A DNA stretch of 13,193 bases from Chthoniobacter flavus (GTDB lineage: Bacteria > Verrucomicrobiota > Verrucomicrobiia > Chthoniobacterales > Terrimicrobiaceae). Below, piece after piece: positions 7,181-13,193 of the stretch (position 1 is the first letter of the stretch; each line of letters opens with the position of its first letter). The stretch spans positions 1-13,193 of the forward strand of contig CAMDOJ010000031.1 of NCBI GenBank assembly GCA_945903555.1. The letters are read 5' to 3'. Both the position numbers and the translations under genes were made by a program. Below the pieces are notes generated by a model. The model made no database searches. It was not told where the DNA came from and saw only the letters and a program-made list of their open reading frames with translations.

Positions 7181-8344
7181 TCATGTGCCGATTCGGACGG
7201 CTCGGGTTTTATCCAGCTTAAGAATTCCTGACTCACCTGACGGCAAGGATGCCTTAGAATCGCCCACCTTGGCACCACGCCATTGGACGCTGCCGCCTTC
7301 AATGAGTCGCCGAGCATCCGAACGGGAGCGAGTGGTCTGAAAACATGCTGCAGAGGCCTCCACAACGAGCGAAATGAAGTCCCTTGCGCCAACTGGCACG
7401 AATACAGGCAGGTCGGCTGACTCGAGATCTTTGGAACTGAAGCGGGTATTGAAATCCTCCAGCGCCGACTGCGCCAATTCTTCACTGTGGAATCGAGCAG
7501 TGATGCGGTGAGCGAGGCTTTTCTTAGCCTCCATCGGATGCATCCCATCGGGAATGGATTCGTGGAGGAGGACATCGTAATACCGAACCATGAGCTCATC
7601 ACTGATGCTCATGATTTTCCCAAACATCGTCGCGGGGACATCGGTGAGGGCAACATAGTTGCCAAGGCTCTTACTCATTTTCTGATGGCCATCGAGGCCC
7701 TCCAGGATAGGCACCACCATGGCGACCTGCTGAGGCAACCCCTCTTCACGCTGAAGATCACGACCGACCATGATGTTAAAAAGTTGGTCGGTTCCACCAA
7801 GCTCGACATCGGCCTTCACCATCACAGAATCCCAACCTTGCATGATCGGGTATTGGATTTCATGAGCTCGAATCGGCTGACCTTTATCCAAACGGGACCG
7901 GAAATCCTCGCGAACGAGCATTTGCTGGAGGGTCACGCGGCTGTTGAGCTTGATGACCTCCTCGAAACTCATTCCCTCAAACCACTCGCCATTGAAAACA
8001 ATGCGGGCGCGACTGCGATCGAGGATTTTGAAAGCCTGTTCCTGAAAACTCTTCGCGTTCGACAAAACCTGATCATGCGTCAATTGGGGGCGCGTGACCG
8101 AGCGCCCACTCGGATCGCCGATCATAGCGGTGAAGTCGCCAATGATCAGGATGGCATCATGGCCCTGATCCTGAAAATCGCGCAATTTGTAAAGGGCGAT
8201 ACTATGACCAAGATGGATATCGGGGGCCGTGGGATCGACCCCAAGCTTGATCCGAAGGGGGCGTCCGAGCTGTAGCTTGGCGGCGAGTTCCTGTTCGCTG
8301 ATAACTTTTGCGCATCCGCGCGTTAAAAATGAAATATCTGACAT
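7181..8344 (-). CDS. tyrS: Tyrosyl-tRNA synthetase
   Basis: Charges tRNA-Tyr with tyrosine (class I synthetase). The protein of 387 aa has the expected order of parts: the HIGH-type motif HLGH at residues 44-47, the tyrosine-binding segment with Y165, Q169 and D172 (YPIMQGWD), KADVELGGTDQLFN at 177-190, the KMSKS loop at 222-226 exactly KMSKS, and a C-terminal S4-like RNA-binding domain at about 323-387. Length and motif wording fit the TyrZ-like subgroup, not the long E. coli TyrS form. It sits inside a tight minus-strand operon, 9 nt after a small exported protein gene and 6 nt before the TPR-like gene. No T-box leader can be seen, since there is no room for one upstream. No Shine-Dalgarno is visible. 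Confidence 0.97.
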   Translation of the reverse strand: MSDISFLTRGCAKVISEQELAAKLQLGRPLRIKLGVDPTAPDIHLGHSIALYKLRDFQDQGHDAILIIGDFTAMIGDPSGRSVTRPQLTHDQVLSNAKSFQEQAFKILDRSRARIVFNGEWFEGMSFEEVIKLNSRVTLQQMLVREDFRSRLDKGQPIRAHEIQYPIMQGWDSVMVKADVELGGTDQLFNIMVGRDLQREEGLPQQVAMVVPILEGLDGHQKMSKSLGNYVALTDVPATMFGKIMSISDELMVRYYDVLLHESIPDGMHPMEAKKSLAHRITARFHSEELAQSALEDFNTRFSSKDLESADLPVFVPVGARDFISLVVEASAACFQTTRSRSDARRLIEGGSVQWRGAKVGDSKASLPSGESGILKLDKTRAVRIGT

Positions 8345-8353
8345 GAAGGGATA

Positions 8354-8890
8354 TTAGCGGGATTTGTTCAACAACTCACGGACTTCGTCAATGGTCATTT
8401 GCTTGTGGATCTTGGAATCTTGATCAAGGGCCCCCTGCGCAGCGCCCTTGAGCCCAAAAGCACGTGTAGGAACTGCCGCAGAAGGCGTGGAGGCGGTCTT
8501 GGAGGATTGAGAAAAGGTGCTCGTTTTGGCGCTCTTGACGCGAAAAGCCGAGTCCTTATCGAAAACGCCCCCCCGAGACTGATAAGCTGATGAGCCAGTC
8601 TCATAAACCTTCTTTCCAAGCCAGGGATTCTTGACTCCAAGAAAAGACTTCATTTCTGCATACTTCTTGATTTGCGCGTCTTTCACTCCTTGATAGGTCG
8701 CACTCGAAAATGATGCCGACTTCACCCAAGATGCCCCCGTCGATCCAAAGCTCTTATTTTGAAACTGACTCGCTTGATTGCGATTCGGAGAATTGATGCG
8801 ATCCATCAGTTTTTTTTCCTGCACTTGAGCGTTCACGATGGCAGGCATCGCCAGCGCGAAAAAAACGAGAATGATTCCTTGGCCACACAT
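8354..8890 (-). CDS. Small exported protein of unknown function
   Basis: Protein of 178 aa that I do not recognise. Residues 1-21 form a signal peptide (hydrophobic IILVFFALAMPAIV, predicted cleavage after VNA). The mature part is Ser/Ala/Lys-rich and low in hydrophobic clusters between about residues 30 and 150, so it is probably largely unfolded. It has a more ordered patch at about 65-97 (ATYQGVKDAQIKKYAEM, then FLGVKNPWLGKKVY) and a short conserved-looking C-terminal helix, MTIDEVRELLNKSR. The start lies 3 nt after the stop of the BsuPI-domain gene and GAGGG abuts it. The stop lies 9 nt before tyrS. The operon context and signal peptide suggest a periplasmic or envelope role. Confidence 0.75.
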   Translation of the reverse strand: MCGQGIILVFFALAMPAIVNAQVQEKKLMDRINSPNRNQASQFQNKSFGSTGASWVKSASFSSATYQGVKDAQIKKYAEMKSFLGVKNPWLGKKVYETGSSAYQSRGGVFDKDSAFRVKSAKTSTFSQSSKTASTPSAAVPTRAFGLKGAAQGALDQDSKIHKQMTIDEVRELLNKSR

Positions 8891-8893
8891 CCC

Positions 8894-9544
8894 TCAACGC
8901 GGAGTCACGGCCCGATCAACCACAAATCCGGGGTGCGATATCAATGACGCCTCGGTCTTGTAGGTCTCGCCAGCGCGCATTTCACGGGTTGAAATTTTTT
9001 CCTTAAACTCGATGCGCTCAGCGGGATTGATCACGACGACTTCCCCTTCAGCCTTGAATGCGCGGTCATCAGACCAACGGTCCACGATGGCACCAGAGGA
9101 ATCGTAGGTTAATATCTCGATCCTTTGAGTGGTAGGAAATTCCAACCTTTTGATGGATTTGGAATTATTGCGAATCGTGTAGGTGACCTCGATTTCCCTG
9201 TTGTCTTTGATCACTGGGCTCTCCGGATCAAGTTTCAATGTCGCATTTTCAATGAGAACCGCACTCGAATCCAGCTTCACGTTGACAAACATGTCAGTGA
9301 AAAAATGGGTCATCTTGTCAAAAGCAGAATCGTATTCCCGACGCGATACCCGAGGATATCCTTTCGATGCAGATTCGATTCTTCGGTAATTTCCATTGTC
9401 AACAACGCTGGTCAAAAAGAAGGGGCTCGATTTATCGGGCGACACGCTAGCGTGAGGTGCCGCCGCATCTTGAACATCCGGCGATCGGGCACCTACATCC
9501 AAAAGCGACACCAATACAAAGGTAGCGACGAAAAGGCATTTCAT
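8894..9544 (-). CDS. Exported protein with BsuPI-like (proteinase inhibitor) domain
   Basis: Protein of 216 aa. An N-terminal hydrophobic signal sequence (residues 2-17, CLFVATFVLVSLLDVG) indicates export. Residues about 115-206 resemble the BsuPI family (named for the intracellular proteinase inhibitor of Bacillus subtilis): a beta-strand segment VTYTIRNNSKS, then RLEFPTTQRIEILTYDSSG, then DRWSDDRAF, and finally NPAERIEFKEKIS. In that family this Ig-like fold often occurs in proteins with no proven inhibitor activity, so function is only suggested. Residues 60-100 contain a less familiar helical stretch. It is the first gene of the minus-strand operon and diverges from the SecDF-P1-head gene with 116 bp between starts. 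Confidence 0.8.
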   Translation of the reverse strand: MKCLFVATFVLVSLLDVGARSPDVQDAAAPHASVSPDKSSPFFLTSVVDNGNYRRIESASKGYPRVSRREYDSAFDKMTHFFTDMFVNVKLDSSAVLIENATLKLDPESPVIKDNREIEVTYTIRNNSKSIKRLEFPTTQRIEILTYDSSGAIVDRWSDDRAFKAEGEVVVINPAERIEFKEKISTREMRAGETYKTEASLISHPGFVVDRAVTPR

Positions 9545-9575
9545 GCTTAAGATTGCTAACCGCAGGTCCGCATAG

Positions 9576-9603
9576 TTGCAATTCCTATCAACTGATCTAC
9601 AAT
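9576..9603 (+). promoter_or_regulatory. Candidate sigma-70 promoter for the 9661 gene
   Basis: TTGCAA (9576-9581) and TACAAT (9598-9603) are separated by 16 bases, close to the housekeeping consensus, and lie in the divergent intergenic region. Transcription would begin near 9610, giving a leader of about 50 nt. No matching pair was found for the minus-strand operon in the same gap. This is pattern matching only. Confidence 0.45.
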
Positions 9604-9660
9604 GCCCCCTCCGATGCGGGACTCATCCGACGTCGTTAAATCCTTTAGATTGGCTGAACC

Positions 9661-10182
9661 ATGACCCGATTTGTTTTTCTCACCTGCACAGGCTTAATGC
9701 TTTTTCAAAGTCACCTTCTGGCAGGCTCTAAAAAAGCCCCCGAAATCACTATCCGCCTTCACGCCCAAGGCGACAAGGCCGTCGGCGAATCCTTTGTCAC
9801 CGAGGTCGAGCTCAATAACCCAAAGCAGAAGATCTTCATTCAAAAAGTGCCCGTTCTGAGCGAGCGGGATATTAAGTCATTTTACGCATTTCCGGGAAAT
9901 GACGGGATGATCGGCGCTTACTTTCGACTCGATGACCACGGCACGAACAAGCTCTTCCAATTCACGCAAGAGGAAAAGGGCCGCATCGCCGTGGTTCTTA
10001 TAAATGGCCGTATCGCCTCCGCCATCATGGTTCAACCAGGCAATAATGATGGTATTTTTTATGTTCCGGGCGGCTTCATGCCAGAGGAAATCGCTCGCCT
10101 TCAAAAAAAATTCCCCCTTATCGGAAAAGAGTCTGAATTCGGGAAAAAGCCCCGCGCGCCAAAAAAAGAAACTGCACAGTGA
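9661..10182 (+). CDS. Exported protein with SecDF P1-head-like domain
   Basis: Protein of 173 aa. Residues 1-21 are a signal peptide (FVFLTCTGLMLFQSHLLAG). Residues about 82-148 resemble the head part of the first periplasmic domain of SecD: a strand AYFRLDDHGTNKLFQFT, then GRIAVVLINGRIASAIMV, then IFYVPGGFMPEEIARL, which follows the family pattern of an aliphatic strand, NG turn, and a final G-F helix. It has no SecD transmembrane helices, so it is a free or lipid-independent copy of that fold. The C-terminal tail (160-173) is basic. The last codons overlap the next gene by four bases (GTGA), so the two products are probably made together. Role unknown; the domain call is from family memory. 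Confidence 0.75.
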   Translation: MTRFVFLTCTGLMLFQSHLLAGSKKAPEITIRLHAQGDKAVGESFVTEVELNNPKQKIFIQKVPVLSERDIKSFYAFPGNDGMIGAYFRLDDHGTNKLFQFTQEEKGRIAVVLINGRIASAIMVQPGNNDGIFYVPGGFMPEEIARLQKKFPLIGKESEFGKKPRAPKKETAQ

Positions 10183-11213
10183 TCGCTCTCCCGTTTTTTC
10201 TCATGCTCGTCTTGTCGACCGCCAGTCAAGCCGCGATGTTTGATTTTCCGACCGACAACCGAGCTCTTCTTGAGGACAAACCACAGGATTTTTACATGTA
10301 TGTGAACCGCAATTTCGAGGGCGTCTCCACGAAAGTTTGGGAAGGCGGATCCTTCGGTTACGTGCGGAGCCCGCAGCGTCAGGGCGAGGAAGTCATCTTT
10401 CTGCAACTCCACGAAGGCATCGATATCGCTCCGACACGGCGAGACACCAGCGGCAAACCGCTGGACGAAATCCGCGCTTCGGCCGCGGGAAGGATTGCCC
10501 ATGTGAGTTATGAGGCAGGCGCATCCAACTACGGACGCTACATCGTCATCGAACATGATATCGAAGGCAGTCCTGTTTATACCCTCTATGCCCATCTTTC
10601 CAAGACCTCCGTCGAGGCCAACCAAAAGGTAGCGCAGGGCGACGTGATAGGCATCATGGGCTTCACTGGCGCTGGCATCAATTGCGAGCGGGCGCACCTG
10701 CACTTTGAAATCGCGCTCCTGTTAAGCACAGATTTTGAATCTTGGTATAAGCGGTATTTCAGCGGAACGCCGAACAAACACGGTCCTTATCACGGATATA
10801 ATTTGTCAGGAATCGATCCCTCGAAAGTTCTTCTCGAATGTGCAAAAGATCCCGCATTTCGATTCAGCAACTACATCCGTGAACAGGAAGCTTTTTATAA
10901 AATCACTCTCCCTAACTCTCCCTCCATTTCGATCATCCGTTCCTACCCTTGGCTCGTATCCAATGGCGAGGCTGCTTGCCCTCCCGCATGGACAATCGCT
11001 TTCAATCGCTTTGGAACTCCAATGAGTGCGACGGCCTCGTCGAGGGCTGCGACCGCTCCCGAGATCGCATGGGTTCGCGAAACTCCGTTCGCTTACAATC
11101 ACACGACACGCGGGATTATCGGTGGATCCAAAGGCGGGCCACGCCTCACGGATTCGGGCAAAAGATTTTTGGATCTCCTTGCCAAAGGAGAGCCCACACA
11201 CCTCGATAATTAA
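10179..11213 (+). CDS. Exported M23-family (LytM-type) metallopeptidase
   Basis: Probable zinc peptidase acting on peptidoglycan cross-links in the periplasm. The GTG start at 10179 overlaps the preceding stop (GTGA), indicating translational coupling; ORF length is 344 aa. A signal peptide covers residues 1-19 (predicted cleavage after SQA). The catalytic domain covers about 75-180: H78-x-x-x-D82 (HEGID), the LYAHLS histidine H139, and the H173-x-H175 motif in AHLHFE. These are the expected zinc ligands and catalytic histidine, so it looks active, unlike EnvC- or NlpD-type degenerate members. The C-terminal 150 residues form a domain I do not recognise, with GIDPSKVLLE and later WLVSNGEAACPPAW. 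The neighbouring SecDF-head protein may be a partner; that is inference. Confidence 0.88.
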   Translation: MIALPFFLMLVLSTASQAAMFDFPTDNRALLEDKPQDFYMYVNRNFEGVSTKVWEGGSFGYVRSPQRQGEEVIFLQLHEGIDIAPTRRDTSGKPLDEIRASAAGRIAHVSYEAGASNYGRYIVIEHDIEGSPVYTLYAHLSKTSVEANQKVAQGDVIGIMGFTGAGINCERAHLHFEIALLLSTDFESWYKRYFSGTPNKHGPYHGYNLSGIDPSKVLLECAKDPAFRFSNYIREQEAFYKITLPNSPSISIIRSYPWLVSNGEAACPPAWTIAFNRFGTPMSATASSRAATAPEIAWVRETPFAYNHTTRGIIGGSKGGPRLTDSGKRFLDLLAKGEPTHLDN

Positions 11214-11226
11214 ATTCGCAAAAGAC

Positions 11227-11254
11227 TTGCTTGTTCCAACGTTCCTTGTACTTT
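11227..11254 (+). promoter_or_regulatory. Weak candidate promoter before rpsN
   Basis: TTGCTT (11227-11232) and TACTTT (11249-11254) are spaced by 16 bases in the 52-bp gap between the M23 gene and rpsN. The -35 box is fair and the -10 box is poor. The spacer contains two GTTCC copies (GTTCCAACGTTCC), of unknown meaning. The leader would be only about 5 nt, so leaderless or near-leaderless expression would follow if this were correct. Confidence 0.3.
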
Positions 11255-11265
11255 GATCGCTTCCT

Positions 11266-11535
11266 ATGGCAAAAACAGCATGGCTCGAGCGCAACAAGCG
11301 CAAACAGAAAACAGTTGAAAAATACGCAGCACTTCGCGCTGAGTTGAAAGCAAAGAAAGACTACGCTTCTCTCGCGCAACTTCCCCGCGACGCAAGCCCA
11401 ACCCGTCTTGTGAACCGTTGCCGCATCACCGGCCGTCGCCGCGCATTCCTTCGCCGCTTCCAAATTTCTCGTATCACATTCCGCGAGATGGCATCGAACG
11501 GATTGATCCCAGGCGTCACCAAGTCTAGCTGGTAA
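11266..11535 (+). CDS. rpsN: 30S ribosomal protein S14, zinc-free type
   Basis: Component of the 30S head, near the tRNA-binding sites. The 89-aa protein begins MAKTAWLERNKRKQ and ends GLIPGVTKSSW, and contains the conserved block RLVNRCRITGRRRAFLRRF. It has one Cys only and lacks the paired CxxC zinc motifs, so it is the C-minus long form. The gene is not next to rplE or rpsH, so it lies outside the usual spc-type ribosomal operon. There is no clear Shine-Dalgarno. Start chosen because M-A-K is the family norm. Confidence 0.97.
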   Translation: MAKTAWLERNKRKQKTVEKYAALRAELKAKKDYASLAQLPRDASPTRLVNRCRITGRRRAFLRRFQISRITFREMASNGLIPGVTKSSW

Positions 11536-11548
11536 ATACACTTTAATC

Positions 11549-11574
11549 TGGGCGCTTCTCTCAAAGAGCGCCCA
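11549..11574 (+). terminator. Hairpin after rpsN, possible terminator
   Basis: TGGGCGCT (11549-11556) pairs with AGCGCCCA (11567-11574) over eight bases with a 10-nt loop, 13 nt after the rpsN stop. The stem is GC-rich but is followed by AGATTGATTCATT, not a clean T-tract. It could attenuate or process the transcript, leaving the hydrolase gene partly co-transcribed. Confidence 0.4.
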
Positions 11575-11596
11575 AGATTGATTCATTCCTCCAGAT

Positions 11597-12592
11597 ATGC
11601 TCCCACACTGGAAGAAAAACCCCATTCTCGGATTGGGTATTGGAGTTGGTTTGTTGGGGGCAGTAGCCCTTGCCGTAAGCCGTGGCACACGGCGTTCTCC
11701 TAGGGAGCCGATACCTGACTCCATTTCGCCCACTATTTTTGCCACACGCGTGGCACAGACCTCCAAAGGCCAGATCGTTTACCACATCTGCGGAGCCGGT
11801 GAACCTCTCGTTTTCCTTCACGGCTATTTCCTCGGGGCCTCCTCTTACGAGTGGTCCAAGGTTTATTGCCACTTTGCCATGGGTCGCGAAGTCATTGCGC
11901 CCGATCTGATCGGTTTCGGCGAATCCGAACGCCCATCACAGGCGATGGATGCCAGCGATATCGCTGACAGCATCGCCGAGTTGTTGCGTCAGGTTGTAGG
12001 TGGTCGCCCTGTCGGTCTTGTTGCTAGTGGACTCACCTCCCAGATCGCACTCCTTTTGGCATCCCGACATCCCGAACTCGTTTCGCGTTTGGTTTTATTT
12101 ATGCCAACGACATTGCGATCGTCCGAGCAACGGAGCGTTATGGGAATGGGCGTTGCGCAAGGGATTCCTGCACTAAAACGATTCATTTACCGCAACTATC
12201 TCTCGCGGGCCCCGTTCATCAAAAATTGGCTCACACGCTTGGGGTTTGCCAAGCCCGAAAATGTCACTGACGAAACCGTCAGTATTCTTACCACGTGCGC
12301 CCAGCAGTATGGGGCAGAGCATGCGATCCTAGGATTTTTGCGCAACCGACGCCGATTCCATGTCGAGGACCGTCTGGCCAATGTCTCAGCTCCCGTTCAT
12401 ATTCTTTGGCCTAATGTCGCAAAGGGATTCGATATCGCAGAGGGCGCCGAGCTTTGCCGAAGACTTCCTAATGCCAGCATTCACCCTCTTCCCGAGGCAG
12501 GGGCTTTCGCCCCCATGGAAATGCCCATCGAAATCGGCTCGGCCATTTCAAGCTTGCTCGATGCCGACATCCCTAACGCTAGCCTCGCTTGA
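11597..12592 (+). CDS. Membrane-anchored alpha/beta-hydrolase-fold protein, apparently lacking the catalytic triad
   Basis: Protein of 331 aa with an N-terminal hydrophobic helix (about residues 9-28, PILGLGIGVGLLGAVALAVS), probably a membrane anchor. The rest follows the alpha/beta-hydrolase plan: oxyanion strand LVFLHGYFLG (71-80), APDLIGFGES (101-110), a nucleophile-elbow region GLVASGLTSQIALLLASRHPE (140-160), and a late strand-helix APVHILWP (265-272). The elbow does not read GxSxG. Aligned to the usual LVGHSxGG, the nucleophile position is Gly145. The catalytic His of the usual AGHF is Ala303 (AGAFAPMEMP). No clear G-x-x-D acid is seen. Catalytic loss is inferred from a by-eye alignment; Ser144 next to the position is an alternative nucleophile. 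It lies 61 nt after rpsN and 3 nt before the phosphatase gene. Confidence 0.86.
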   Translation: MLPHWKKNPILGLGIGVGLLGAVALAVSRGTRRSPREPIPDSISPTIFATRVAQTSKGQIVYHICGAGEPLVFLHGYFLGASSYEWSKVYCHFAMGREVIAPDLIGFGESERPSQAMDASDIADSIAELLRQVVGGRPVGLVASGLTSQIALLLASRHPELVSRLVLFMPTTLRSSEQRSVMGMGVAQGIPALKRFIYRNYLSRAPFIKNWLTRLGFAKPENVTDETVSILTTCAQQYGAEHAILGFLRNRRRFHVEDRLANVSAPVHILWPNVAKGFDIAEGAELCRRLPNASIHPLPEAGAFAPMEMPIEIGSAISSLLDADIPNASLA

Positions 12593-12595
12593 CCA

Positions 12596-13193
12596 ATGTC
12601 GGCCTCCGAAATCAAAAACCCCGACCCACGCATCGTTTTAGTTCGCCATGGCGAGACGGAATGGAGTCTGAGCGGACGCCACACATCGACCACGGATATC
12701 CCACTTACCCCAGAAGGCGAGCGGCGCGCGAATATTCTAAAGCCTTTCCTCTCCGACTGGAATTTCGGTCTTGTCCTCTGCAGTCCTCGGATTCGCGCCC
12801 GCCGCACTTGTGAACTGATCGGTTGGGGAGAAAAAGCGCAATCCACCGACGATCTCGTGGAATGGAATTACGGGATTTATGAGGGACTGACGACACCCGA
12901 AATTCGCAAGACTGTGCCGGATTGGACGGTCTTCACCAAACCTTGCCAAAATGGAGAGTCCGCAAGCGAAGTCGCGACACGAGTAGATCGGGTGATTCAA
13001 CGCGCCCGCGAATTTGGCGGAGACACACTCATTGTATCCCACGCCCACTGCCTCCGAGTGCTAACAGCGCGATGGCTGGGTATGGAGCCCGAAGGTGCCC
13101 GGTTTTTCCATTTGGAGACGGGGACATGGAGTCTTCTGGGATACGAACACTCGAATCCCGTTCTACACGTCTGGAGCGCCCCGCCGGCATCGC
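12596..13193 (+). CDS. Histidine phosphatase family protein, cut at the window edge
   Basis: Phosphoglycerate-mutase-like phosphatase; 199 codons lie in the window and the frame is open to the last base. The start is ATG 12596, 3 nt after the hydrolase stop, so the two genes are probably co-translated. The phosphohistidine motif is R17-H18-G19 (LVRHGETEW). The conserved Arg follows in CSPRIRARRTCE (62-73), and an acidic residue in VEWNYGIYEG (88-97). The second His is at H149 (IVSHAHCLRVL). All core catalytic residues are present, so it should be an active phosphatase; the substrate cannot be told. The family would normally end close to this point, so little is missing. No signal peptide is seen, so it is cytoplasmic. 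Confidence 0.94.
   Translation, partial: MSASEIKNPDPRIVLVRHGETEWSLSGRHTSTTDIPLTPEGERRANILKPFLSDWNFGLVLCSPRIRARRTCELIGWGEKAQSTDDLVEWNYGIYEGLTTPEIRKTVPDWTVFTKPCQNGESASEVATRVDRVIQRAREFGGDTLIVSHAHCLRVLTARWLGMEPEGARFFHLETGTWSLLGYEHSNPVLHVWSAPPAS

Noticed and set aside
7487..8275. Long plus-strand open frame (262 codons) opposite tyrS
   Set aside because: It lies fully within the unambiguous tyrS coding sequence and its translation resembles no family.

Overview
The window is about 13.2 kb of dense bacterial chromosome with moderate GC content. It carries mostly housekeeping and cell-envelope genes. The combination of a DUF4912 protein with a long Ser/Trp-rich tail, many genes without a clear Shine-Dalgarno sequence, and several small exported proteins suggests a member of the Verrucomicrobiota (PVC group). 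That placement is inferred from general resemblance, not from a marker comparison. I see no rRNA, tRNA, CRISPR array, insertion sequence or prophage, and no gene-free stretch longer than 250 bases.

Left part (1-5327). The 5' end of serS (minus strand, cut by the window edge) is divergent from a CbpA-type DnaJ co-chaperone gene. That gene meets an XerC/XerD-type tyrosine recombinase gene tail to tail, with the two stop codons overlapping. The recombinase is read leftwards directly after a DUF4912 gene and has no ATG, GTG or TTG start that would include its N-terminal domain; a CTG overlapping the DUF4912 stop codon is the best candidate. The DUF4912 protein carries an unusual octapeptide array with Trp at every eighth residue, encoded by a 24-bp minisatellite. 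Upstream of it lies a group 2-like sigma-70 factor gene with a convincing intrinsic terminator.

Middle part (5438-9544, minus strand). Four genes are packed with gaps of 3, 9 and 6 nt: an exported BsuPI-domain protein, a small exported protein of unknown function, tyrosyl-tRNA synthetase (tyrS), and a membrane-anchored TPR-like protein. They are probably one operon, so tyrS is embedded among envelope genes.

Right part (9661-13193, plus strand). A 116-bp divergent intergenic region with one plausible promoter leads to an exported protein with a stand-alone SecDF P1-head-like domain. It overlaps an M23 (LytM-type) peptidase gene by a GTGA junction. Next come rpsN (S14, zinc-free type), a membrane-anchored alpha/beta-hydrolase-fold protein that appears to have lost its catalytic Ser and His, and 3 nt later a histidine phosphatase gene that runs off the window.

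No defence system or mobile island is evident. The points most worth a second look are the recombinase start, the Trp-octad repeat protein, the apparent pseudo-hydrolase, and the SecDF-P1-head/M23 gene pair.
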